Assembly: GCA_002503595.1 (NCBI GenBank)
Contig: DASC01000138.1
Coordinates: forward strand, 1 to 9,218
Origin: Candidatus Methanogaster sp. UBA203
GTDB lineage: Archaea > Halobacteriota > Methanosarcinia > Methanosarcinales > Methanogasteraceae
Direction of reading: 5' to 3'
Length of the DNA: 9,218 nucleotides
Below, in pieces: positions 1 to 5,721 of this stretch; positions within the stretch are counted from its first letter, which is position 1; the number at the start of each line of letters is the position of its first letter. The translations under genes were made by a program, and so were the position numbers. A model generated the notes under the pieces. That model worked only from the letters and a program-made list of their open reading frames with translations. It made no database searches and had not been told where the DNA came from.

Positions 1-119
1 TCACTGGAATTTTCGATTGTGCCCGATCGATCTAACCGGGCTCCCGGTTCACTGCCACGCGAGCCAGAGAACCCCCCATGGCATAGTGGCATGGGCATGC
101 GGGAACATGCCCGCAGCCA
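1..119. other. Non-coding region with overlapping inverted repeats
   Basis: I see no credible gene here. The stretch lies downstream of the DUF302 gene and holds several inverted repeats. AACCGGG-CT-CCCGGTT (34-49) is a perfect 7-bp-arm hairpin with a 2-nt loop. GGTTCaCTG...CAGaGAACC (46-73) pairs over eight bases with one internal mismatch and shares GGTT (46-49) with the first, so the two cannot form together. GGGCATG-N6-CATGCCC (93-112) has 7-bp arms, with a competing GCGGG/CCCGC pairing at 99-114. GCCCG (21-25) can also pair with CGGGC (37-41). The repeat nearest the stop codon could help end the cytochrome transcript, but no T-run follows it. A structured RNA or mobile-element remnant is possible; nothing decides it. 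Confidence 0.4.
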
Positions 120-605
120 TCACTCTGCAAACATAAGTATCTTCTTGTCGTCAGCCGCAACCTTCGACATCGTCTGATCGACATCGCCACCAAAGACCTT
201 GCCCATAATACCGACATTCATCGACGCGACGTACGTGTTGCCGTCCGACTTCTCATAAACCGCAACAGCGCAGGGCATCATCACAGCAACGAATTTGGTA
301 TCGTCCGCGCCGAGGAGCCCTGATGCATACTCTGGCTGGCACATCTCGATAACCTTGATCCTGCCGACATCGTCGCTGCCAGCGTCCACGATAGATTTCC
401 GGAAGTCATAGACCTTGGGAACCGTCCAGCCCTCACTTTCCGCGTTCGCGATGATCGTCTCAACGGTTGTGTTGAAGTCGTAAGGGCTCTTCGCCTCGTG
501 AATCATCATCCCGGGCGCCGCCATCTTCATTACGAGCGCAAGGACTATGAGTCCAAGAATGAATCCGCCGAGAGCGGCGATTGTTGTTTGGGTCTCTATT
601 ATCAT
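120..605 (-). CDS. Membrane-anchored DUF302 domain protein
   Basis: This encodes 161 residues. An N-terminal hydrophobic segment (about residues 9-26) is followed by a soluble DUF302-type domain (about 32-135). The family hallmarks seen are the stretch KVIEMCQP around Cys89 and MPCAVAVYE around Cys112, followed by a strand-rich end. DUF302 proteins have no settled biochemical role; they often sit beside redox, sulfur or stress genes, and a heme- or small-molecule-binding role is only a guess. No PGF tail is present, so the protein is held by its N-terminal helix. AGGAGG (616-621, read on the minus strand) lies 10 nt before the ATG at 605 and supports the start. It is the last gene of the minus-strand run, separated from cytochrome A by 149 nt that contain a T-tract and three 9-bp repeats. 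The family call is firm, the function is not. Confidence 0.8.
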   Translation of the reverse strand: MIIETQTTIAALGGFILGLIVLALVMKMAAPGMMIHEAKSPYDFNTTVETIIANAESEGWTVPKVYDFRKSIVDAGSDDVGRIKVIEMCQPEYASGLLGADDTKFVAVMMPCAVAVYEKSDGNTYVASMNVGIMGKVFGGDVDQTMSKVAADDKKILMFAE

Positions 606-736
606 CCATGTTTTTCCTCCTGTATCATCTCATTCGTGTTATTTGTGTCATTCGTGCCTGCGAAACCATCTTCTGGTTCTGGTTTCAGATCACGAATCAA
701 TAAAATAAAAAAGAGTGAATGGACATAGCCATCCAT
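602..736 (-). CDS. Possible 44-residue small ORF overlapping the DUF302 start
   Basis: An open frame begins at ATG 736, shortly after the cytochrome A stop, and ends in a TGA that overlaps the DUF302 ATG in an ATGA arrangement, a layout typical of coupled genes. It begins MDGYVHSLFFILLIRD, and the 9-bp tandem repeat at 632-658 is read in frame as TND-TNN-TNE. Against it, no good ribosome site precedes the ATG, the frame runs through the T-tract assigned as a terminator, and the equivalent ATG after cytochrome B opens into an unrelated 27-codon frame. I record it as a weak candidate only. Confidence 0.15.
   Translation of the reverse strand: MDGYVHSLFFILLIRDLKPEPEDGFAGTNDTNNTNEMIQEEKHG
632..658. 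repeat. Three tandem 9-bp repeats upstream of DUF302
   Basis: ATTCGTGTT, ATTTGTGTC and ATTCGTGCC follow each other without a gap just upstream of the DUF302 ribosome site. An inverted copy of the core (CACGAAT) lies at 691-697. The position between a T-tract and a start codon fits a binding site for a regulator or an RNA-level element, but the repeat is short and could be slippage. Confidence 0.5.
701..735 (-). terminator. Probable U-tract terminator after cytochrome A
   Basis: Reading the minus strand after the cytochrome A stop (755-757), a weak stem (ATGGA...TCCAT, about 719-736) is followed by CTCTTTTTTATTTTA. Archaeal termination needs mainly a U-rich tract, so this is a plausible site. 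The same sequence is present base for base after cytochrome B. Confidence 0.5.
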
Positions 737-754
737 CTCGTAATCTCAATCGAT

Positions 755-2257
755 TCAGTTCCGCATCCGCAGCAGATACGCTACAGCCATAAGCCCACCG
801 AGTGCCGGTACAATCCCGAAACCGGGTGTGGCTGCTACTGGTTCGTCTGCGCCTTCGCCGGCTCCGGTCGCTGTTCCAGCCTTCGCGTTGAAATCAGCGA
901 GATTCAAACTTTCGCCTGGCTTCGTTGCACTGATCAGGTCTCCGGATGCGTCCTTCTCGACATCGTATCCGAGCGCCTCAAAGTCGATGACGTGCTCTTC
1001 GTGGCAGTCCTTGCATGTCAGCGCATCCTCTTTCGGCGACACTCCGTGGAAGAGTCCCAGGTACCGTGCGGTGTCCACGTACTGGACCGGGTCGTATATC
1101 TTGCCCGTCGCCACAAAGATCGCCTGGGTCATGTTGTTGGTCTCCTTAACAGTCTTGTGCCTGTACGGCAGCAGGTGCGTACCATCCCATGACTGTCTGC
1201 CCCGATGAAACCTTGCTGCGTAGATCTTTGATGCAGGATCGCCGATTCCGCCGACCGGCTTTGCCATCATCACGGCACCATCATCACCACGCACAACCGG
1301 ATCTGCGAGATCAACGATCTCAGACATCCGGTTCCACCAGACATGAATCGGTGCAGGATTGCTCTCGCGAACGGTCGTCAGGTGATACAGGTTTCCCTTG
1401 CCAAGATACGTGTGTTCCCAGTCGCGGGACATCTCGACAGTCTGCACCTTGCCATACGCTGTGACGTGGCATGCGGTGCAGTAGAGCCGATCCGTATGCT
1501 TGTTGTACATCGAACCCTCTGCGTGAGGCTCTCTGCCGTGACATCTTCTGTCATCGCAGGTGACCGGGACATCGGTATCATCGACACGCAGGTCCATGCC
1601 CCTGCCTGATACATGATGATTCACGAACGTGTGACAGTCCTGACATGCCATGCCAGTGCTCATGTGAACATCGAGGTCTCGTGGGACCTCTGCTGCACCC
1701 ATCACAAGTTCGAGATTGCCCCGCTTGTTGTTGTCTCCACCACTCGCCAGTGCATGGCAGCGCAGACACATCTCACGCGTCGGCGGTCCGACATTCCGGG
1801 CTGCTGCCGTCGCATCAATCGATGGATCAGGACCTGACGCGGTCTTCTTGTAATTCGGTGCGTGACAGATCAGACAGTCGATCTTCTCAACCGAAAAATC
1901 GTGTTCGGATAAGCCATAGCCAGCGTGACACTTACCACATAGGGCTTCATTCGATTTCACGGCAATGCAGAAATCGTTTATACCAACGAGTTTACCCGTC
2001 ATCTTGCCTTCCTTTCCGACAACGTGTGTTGCCTCGCCCATCCACGTGTTATGAATCGAGGTTGCGAAATCCTCGCCCTCCTGCTGGTGACACATCAGAC
2101 AGGTTTCAGTACCCTTATATTCCTGGATGCTGGCGTGCACCCCTTCAGATGCAGCCGATACTGCCGACGCGATCAACAGACAAAAAAGTAGAGCAATAAT
2201 TACCACCGACAGTGCTTTGGTATTGCGTAGTGGGGTTTTTGTATTTCGATTCTTTAT
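755..2257 (-). CDS. Octaheme c-type cytochrome A, PGF-tailed, with an ATA start
   Basis: This encodes an exported electron-transfer protein of 500 residues. Seven CXXCH heme sites (about residues 53-57, 107-111, 128-132, 164-168, 205-209, 260-264, 415-419) and one CX4CH site (CDDRRCH, 234-240) make eight hemes. A basic N-region and hydrophobic core ending LLIASAVSA form a signal peptide. The C-terminus is a PGF-type sorting tail: an Ala/Gly/Glu-rich linker, TPGFGIV, a hydrophobic span, then RMRN. I chose the ATA at 2257 because GGAGG lies 8 nt upstream, the downstream codons give the K/R-rich signal N-region, and ATA falls exactly where paralog B has ATG. The first conventional start, GTG at 2206, lacks both a ribosome site and the basic N-region. 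No enzymatic role is visible; it probably serves as an electron conduit at the cell surface. It may be poorly translated. Confidence 0.85.
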   Translation of the reverse strand: MKNRNTKTPLRNTKALSVVIIALLFCLLIASAVSAASEGVHASIQEYKGTETCLMCHQQEGEDFATSIHNTWMGEATHVVGKEGKMTGKLVGINDFCIAVKSNEALCGKCHAGYGLSEHDFSVEKIDCLICHAPNYKKTASGPDPSIDATAAARNVGPPTREMCLRCHALASGGDNNKRGNLELVMGAAEVPRDLDVHMSTGMACQDCHTFVNHHVSGRGMDLRVDDTDVPVTCDDRRCHGREPHAEGSMYNKHTDRLYCTACHVTAYGKVQTVEMSRDWEHTYLGKGNLYHLTTVRESNPAPIHVWWNRMSEIVDLADPVVRGDDGAVMMAKPVGGIGDPASKIYAARFHRGRQSWDGTHLLPYRHKTVKETNNMTQAIFVATGKIYDPVQYVDTARYLGLFHGVSPKEDALTCKDCHEEHVIDFEALGYDVEKDASGDLISATKPGESLNLADFNAKAGTATGAGEGADEPVAATPGFGIVPALGGLMAVAYLLRMRN

Positions 2258-2270
2258 GGTGTATTCCTCC
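2255..2270 (-). promoter_or_regulatory. Strong ribosome site followed by ATA instead of ATG
   Basis: On the minus strand, AGGAGGAATACACC runs straight into ATA. The matching segment of paralog B reads AGGAATGGACT followed by ATG. The ribosome site therefore points to a codon not normally used for initiation, either a point mutation (G to A) or a rare AUA start. Confidence 0.6.
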
Positions 2271-2290
2271 TTCGGTATATCAACATAGAT

Positions 2291-2340
2291 TTTACGATTT
2301 CAATCGATTCATCTACGTTATGCGTAACAATATTACGACA
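2291..2340. promoter_or_regulatory. Palindromic operator candidate upstream of cytochrome A
   Basis: CGTAA-CAATA-TTACG (2323-2337) is a 15-bp palindrome, overlapped by TACG-N5-CGTA (2314-2326) and GTTA-TGCG-TAAC (2317-2328). TACG recurs at 2293, 2314 and 2334, spaced 21 and 20 bp, so on one face of the helix. The geometry matches the palindrome in front of the Lrp gene. The AT-rich ATATT core could also serve as a TATA box. Confidence 0.4.
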
Positions 2341-2342
2341 AC

Positions 2343-2582
2343 CTACTTTAACGTTTCGGCGTCTTCCCGGGCGAGGAATCGAAATATTGAGTCACTCGCA
2401 TTCTGCAGACGGTGCGGAACTCGTGCAAAGCTCTCGATGAGCCTATCTGCCACGATCTCCCCTCGCCCGCCGCCGATCTCAGCGATACCACGCCCTTCGA
2501 GTGCATATAAAAAGACGTCAATCGGGGTTGCGTGAAGTTTCAACAACTCACCGGGATGCAACGTGATGTGCACCACCTGCAT
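2343..2582 (-). CDS. N-terminally truncated cupin
   Basis: This encodes 79 residues from ATG 2582, with AGGTGG (2588-2593) five bases upstream; a GTG at 2591 is a poorer start. It matches the cupin at 4221-4559 from that protein's residue 29 onward, through the strand GELLKLHATPIDVF, the turn LEGRGIAEIGG and the second motif RVPHRLQN. The N-terminal 28 residues are absent because the duplication endpoint falls inside the gene; the joint created a new ribosome site and start. The C-terminal extension found in the full copy is also missing. A small barrel could still fold, since the lost part precedes the first cupin motif. It lies between the T-tract of cytochrome B and cytochrome A. It may be a by-product of the duplication rather than a working protein. 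Confidence 0.65.
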   Translation of the reverse strand: MQVVHITLHPGELLKLHATPIDVFLYALEGRGIAEIGGGRGEIVADRLIESFARVPHRLQNASDSIFRFLAREDAETLK

Positions 2583-2595
2583 ATTTACCACCTAC

Positions 2596-2630
2596 TAAAA
2601 TAAAAAAGAGTGAATGGACATAGCCATCCA
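2596..2630 (-). terminator. Probable U-tract terminator after cytochrome B
   Basis: The sequence is identical to that after cytochrome A, with T6-A-T4 on the minus strand (2597-2607). The truncated cupin's ribosome site follows within a few bases, so transcription of cytochrome A would need read-through or its own promoter. Confidence 0.5.
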
Positions 2631-2649
2631 TCTCGTAATCTCAATCGAT

Positions 2650-4180
2650 TCAGTTCCGCCTCCGCAGCAGATACGCTACAGCCATAAGCCCGCCGAGTGC
2701 CGGAATAATCCCGAAACCTGGCGTAGATGCAGCTGATTCGTCCGGACATACACAGGTCTCTGTGTCGCCATTCGCAGGGAAATTGACAAGATTCAGACTC
2801 TCGCCCGGCTTTGTTGCGCTGATCAAGTTTCCTGATGCGTCCTCCTCGACATCGTATCCGAGCGCCTCAAAGTCGACCGCGTGGTCTTTGTGACAGTCCG
2901 TGCAGGTCAACGCTTCGTCCTTTGGCGAGACCCCATGGAAGAGCCCCATGTACCGCTTGGCATCCACGTACTGGACCGGATCGAATATCCTGCCTGTTGC
3001 GTCAAAGATTGTCTGAGTCATGTTGTCGGTCGTCTTAACGGTCATGACCTTAAACGGCAGTATATATGTGCCGTTCCATGGCTGCCTGCCAAGATGCAGT
3101 CTTGCCGCATAAATCTTTGAAGCGGAATTATTGATGCTCCCGACTGGCTTTGCCATTACAACGACCCCATCGTCGTCAAGCACGGCAGGGTCAGCGAGAT
3201 CCATGATCTCAGACCACCTGTTCCACCAGACATGTATCGGTGCAGGGTTGCTCTCACGCACGATCATCTCGTGGTGCATGACATTTGCACCCAGATGTTC
3301 GAGATGTCGAGTCTCCCAGTTACGGGAGATCTCAACGGTCTGCTCCTTGCCGTAAGATGTGACGTGGCAGGCTGTGCAGTAGATCCGGTCTGTGTGCTTG
3401 TTGTACATCGACCCATCTGGATGTGGTTCACTGCCGTGACATCTTCGGTCGTCACAGGTGACCGGGAAATCGGTGTCATCGACACGCAGGTCCATACCCC
3501 TACCTGATACGTGATGGTCTATGAAGACGTGACAGTTCTGGCAGGTCATGTTCGCACTCATGTGGACATCGAGGTCTCGTGAGACATTGGCTGCACCCAT
3601 CGCAAGTTCGAGATCGCCCCGCTTGTTGTTGTCGCCACCGCCGGCTGTTGCATGGCAGCGCAGGCACATCGCACGCGTGGGCAGTCTGACGTTTCGAGCT
3701 GCTGCGGTCGCATCGATCGATGGGTCAGGACCTGACATGGTCTTCTTGTAGTTCGGTGCATGACAGATCAGGCAGTCGATCTTCTCGATCGGACAGACCA
3801 TCTTCTTAACCGCACAATCACATTCGCATTTGCAGCAGGTACCAGCTCCTGCGTGGCACTTGCCGCACAATAGCTTCATTCGATTGGGTGCCCACGCAGA
3901 AATCATTCACGCCCAGGACTTTACCGGTCATGTTGCCCTCCTTTCCGACGACGTGTGTCGCCACGCCCCTCCACGTATTATGGATGGACGTTACGAAGTC
4001 CTCGCCTTCCTTTTGATGGCATGCAAGACAGGTCTCTGCCCCGGTATACTCATCGATTCCGGCGTGTGTCCCTTCAATGGCCGATGCGGTTGACGCAATC
4101 AGCAGGCAGAAAAGCAGAACAATAAGAAATCTCACCGCTGCAATGTGGCGCAGGCGCGAGGTCGCATTTTGTGTATTCAT
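2650..4180 (-). pseudogene. Octaheme c-type cytochrome B, one-base frameshift
   Basis: This paralog of cytochrome A starts at ATG 4180 with a Sec-type signal (basic region, then LLFCLLIASTASA). Codons 1-103 (to 3872) carry heme 1 (CLACH, 51-55). One extra base at 3871 then shifts the frame, and the unshifted reading ends after 120 codons at 3818. Reading on from 3870 restores CGKCH and 406 residues to the stop at 2650, giving 509 in total. The joined protein has the same set as A: seven CXXCH plus CDDRRCH. It also has the same PGF tail (TPGFGII, hydrophobic span, RRRN). Between hemes 2 and 3 it has a Cys-rich insert that A lacks. No other damage is seen across some 400 codons, so the shift is very recent, a sequencing/assembly error, or recoded. 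If intact, it would be a surface electron carrier like A. Confidence 0.75.
3871..3871 (-). other. Frameshift position in cytochrome B
   Basis: The minus strand reads GAA GCT A TTG TGC GGC AAG TGC CAC. Dropping the single A gives NEA-LCGKCH, matching NEALCGKCH in cytochrome A. No slippery heptamer is present at the site. Confidence 0.75.
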
Positions 4181-4220
4181 AGTCCATTCCTATTCGTATG
4201 GATCGGTCTCATGCGTGACC

Positions 4221-4559
4221 TCACAGCACCCGCGTCTTCTCCTTTGGTCTTGGCGTCTTCACAACGAGGAAACGAAACACCGACTCGCTCTCATTAAGCA
4301 GACGGTGCGGAACTCGTGCAGGGCTCTCGATGAGCTGATCTGCCACGACCTCCTCTCGCTCGCCGCCGATCTCAACGACGCCGCGTCCCTCAAGTATGTA
4401 GAAAAAGACGTCAACCGGGGTTGCGTGGAGTTTCAACGCCTCCCCCGGCTGCAACGTGATATGCACCGCCTGGACATGCTCGGTGTCATGAATCATCGAC
4501 GCATGGACTCCGTGCGGGTTTGGGGATACTGGTGCGCTTCTTGCGTCGACGATCTTCAT
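4221..4559 (-). CDS. Small single-domain cupin
   Basis: This encodes 112 residues with one conserved beta-barrel, about residues 30-98. The first motif is degenerate: PGEALKLHATPVDVFFY keeps His45 but has Thr at 47 where the second His of HxH usually stands. The second motif PARVPHRLLN keeps His85 and Asn89. The metal site is therefore partial, so a binding or non-metal role is as likely as dioxygenase-type catalysis. The ATG shares its A with the TGA of the upstream siroheme protein gene (TGATG at 4557-4561), which indicates translational coupling. Cytochrome B starts 40 nt downstream. The ligand is unknown. It is the parent of the truncated cupin at 2343-2582. Confidence 0.8.
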   Translation of the reverse strand: MKIVDARSAPVSPNPHGVHASMIHDTEHVQAVHITLQPGEALKLHATPVDVFFYILEGRGVVEIGGEREEVVADQLIESPARVPHRLLNESESVFRFLVVKTPRPKEKTRVL

Positions 4560-5230
4560 CAGAGCACTCCTTTCGTAAACTCCTCAAACCCGATCCGGTC
4601 GATGAAGTCGCCGAGCCGCTCCTTTGGCTTTGCATTCGCGATGTAGTAGTCAAAGACACTTCGTGCAACCTTCTTCGCATCATCAATCGACTCGACGTAG
4701 GTCAACTCCTTTGCGATCCTCGGCTTCTTGCCAGCCTCGCCTCCGACGACCACCTTGAAGCCTTTCTTGAAGCCAAAGAATCCGAGGTCTTTTATCCACG
4801 ACTCGCCGCAGCAGTTCGGACATCCTGATACGCCGATCTTGAACTTCGCGGGGAGGTTCATGCCGTGATACGCATCATGCAGAGCCATCCCGAGCCCGAG
4901 ACTGTCTGATATGCCTTTCTTGCAGAATGTCGTTCCCGGACAGATCTTGACGCTCCGGACGCATAGCCCGATTGCAGCGCCGGGGCTCATCTCAAGGTCA
5001 TTCCATGCGGAATCGATGTCTGCTTCCTTGAGTCCCACAATAACCATCCGCTGTGCGCTTGTTATCTTTATCGCGGCCGCTCCGTACTTCTCGGAAACGT
5101 CCGCAATCTTTCGCAAGGTATCTGGCGATACCACGCCTGCCGGAGTGTCCGGCGCTATCGCGTACGTCTCTCGGTCTCGTTGCAAGACTGCTCCCTTCTC
5201 TGGTATGTCGTTCTTCTTTTCATCAGCCAT
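4559..5230 (-). CDS. Small sulfite/nitrite reductase-like siroheme and 4Fe-4S protein (Dsr-LP type)
   Basis: This encodes 223 residues, the size of the compact Dsr-like proteins of methanogens rather than full SirA/DsrAB subunits. A ferredoxin-like half (about residues 20-85, with ITSAQRMVIVGL) precedes the cluster motifs CPGTTFC (Cys97, Cys103) and GCPNCC (Cys137, Cys141), i.e. Cx5C...Cx3C, the usual ligand set for the siroheme-coupled 4Fe-4S cluster. Cys140 is an extra. Family knowledge suggests six-electron reduction of sulfite or nitrite, or a related electron role; the substrate cannot be read here. I placed the start at ATG 5230 because GAGGTGAT (5235-5242) lies 4 nt upstream; the GTG at 5239 sits inside that ribosome site. 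No signal peptide is present, so it is cytoplasmic. It is coupled to the cupin by a one-base overlap. Confidence 0.85.
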   Translation of the reverse strand: MADEKKNDIPEKGAVLQRDRETYAIAPDTPAGVVSPDTLRKIADVSEKYGAAAIKITSAQRMVIVGLKEADIDSAWNDLEMSPGAAIGLCVRSVKICPGTTFCKKGISDSLGLGMALHDAYHGMNLPAKFKIGVSGCPNCCGESWIKDLGFFGFKKGFKVVVGGEAGKKPRIAKELTYVESIDDAKKVARSVFDYYIANAKPKERLGDFIDRIGFEEFTKGVL

Positions 5231-5235
5231 TCCTA

Positions 5236-5295
5236 TCACCTCTGTTGCCTAAATCCCGGCATTGTACACTTTGTCTGTTCAATTATTGCTTTCAT
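5236..5295 (-). CDS. Probable 19-residue small ORF between rubrerythrin and Dsr-like genes
   Basis: The peptide is MKAIIEQTKCTMPGFRQQR. GGTGAT (5300-5305), overlapping the rubrerythrin stop, lies 4 nt before its ATG, the same site and spacing used by the Dsr-like gene. Its TGA lies inside the next gene's ribosome site GAGGTGAT, so ending here would place a ribosome on the Dsr-like start. No family is recognised. It may be a real microprotein or a coupling/leader peptide. Confidence 0.4.
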   Translation of the reverse strand: MKAIIEQTKCTMPGFRQQR

Positions 5296-5300
5296 TTCTA

Positions 5301-5684
5301 TCACCACCAATGCGCTTCAAATCGCATGAGAATTCCTTTGAGACCGGCTTTGTGCCGTGCCTCATCCTTTGATGCTCGCTCAAAGAACCGTGCCGCATCG
5401 ATCATGCCTTCCGCTTCGGCTGCTTTTGCAGCTTCCGCCTTCTCGACCTCGGCTTTCGTCTCGCCTGCAAGCATCATCTCGATGTTCGCTTTCGTGTCCT
5501 TGATCATGCCGAGAAGTTCGGCAACCTCTGCGGCATGCCATGCTTCATCCATCGCAACCTGCCTGAAGTACATGGCTGCGGTGTAGTGTCCCTCGCGCTC
5601 CGCCTGCTTTGACATCGCAAGGTAGAGACCGACCTCTGTTGTCTCTCCCTTAAAATTCGCTTTGAGTTCGTCTTTCGTTGTCAT
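5301..5684 (-). CDS. Rubrerythrin-like di-iron protein without rubredoxin domain
   Basis: This encodes 127 residues of four-helix ferritin-like fold. Both EXXH pairs of a di-iron site are visible: E47-A-W-H50 and E108-A-R-H111, with Glu14/Glu17 in helix 1 and a Glu-rich third helix (about 75-95). Rubrerythrins reduce peroxide using iron and an electron donor such as rubredoxin; this one ends at HWW with no Cys pairs, so it is the sulerythrin/ferritin-like type needing an outside donor. The start at ATG 5684 is supported by GGAGGTC (5689-5695). An in-frame extension to 5816 runs into the HAO-like gene and is not needed for the fold. It probably protects against oxygen or peroxide in the cytoplasm. 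It lies 37 nt after the HAO-like gene. Confidence 0.85.
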   Translation of the reverse strand: MTTKDELKANFKGETTEVGLYLAMSKQAEREGHYTAAMYFRQVAMDEAWHAAEVAELLGMIKDTKANIEMMLAGETKAEVEKAEAAKAAEAEGMIDAARFFERASKDEARHKAGLKGILMRFEAHWW

Positions 5685-5697
5685 TTTAGACCTCCAA

Positions 5698-5714
5698 ATA
5701 AAAAATAAGAAAAG
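5698..5714 (-). terminator. U-tract between HAO-like and rubrerythrin-like genes
   Basis: The minus strand reads CCCCCTTTTCTTATTTTTTATTT directly after the HAO-like stop and before the GGAGGTC of the next gene. No strong stem is seen. It resembles the TTTTTTATTT tracts after the other two cytochromes and may allow partial termination. Confidence 0.35.
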
Positions 5715-5721
5715 GGGGCAC

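Larger units (their letters stand above)
701..2582 (-). repeat. Tandem duplication, copy A (cupin remnant + cytochrome A + tail)
   Basis: This 1.9-kb unit matches 2596-4475 in gene order and sequence. The 3' tail is identical over 64 bp (701-764 against 2596-2659). Homology stops at 701 on one side and near codon 29 of the full cupin on the other. A simple tandem duplication with these endpoints gives the arrangement seen: a full cupin before cytochrome B and a headless cupin before cytochrome A. Confidence 0.75.
2596..4475 (-). repeat. Tandem duplication, copy B (cupin + cytochrome B + tail)
   Basis: This is the partner of 701-2582. The two cytochromes share about four residues in five across the central heme region by eye, and the last ~90 bp differ at only two positions. 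Confidence 0.75.

Noticed and set aside
20..75. tRNA-like folding at the left edge
   Set aside because: There are GC-rich stems, but no proper T-arm consensus, anticodon arm or acceptor pairing.
632..658. CRISPR-like array
   Set aside because: The units are only 9 bp, directly adjacent with no spacers, and no cas gene is present.
719..2199. Several long plus-strand frames opposite cytochrome A (for example 719-1192 and 1645-2199)
   Set aside because: They are antisense to a well-supported octaheme cytochrome, have no recognisable domain and follow from its codon bias.
3865..3880. Programmed frameshifting in cytochrome B
   Set aside because: No slippery heptamer, stalling structure or conserved signal is visible at the site; error or recent mutation is simpler.
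2650..3906. Treating 2650-3906 as a complete gene starting MISAWAP
   Set aside because: That start lies in the wrong frame within cytochrome B; the paralog shows the region upstream belongs to the same protein.
701..4475. Insertion sequence as the cause of the cytochrome duplication
   Set aside because: No transposase, terminal inverted repeats or target duplications are seen; simple tandem duplication accounts for the joint.
4077..4646. 189-codon plus-strand frame opposite the cupin and cytochrome B start
   Set aside because: It crosses three minus-strand genes with ribosome sites and clear families, and its translation looks like none.
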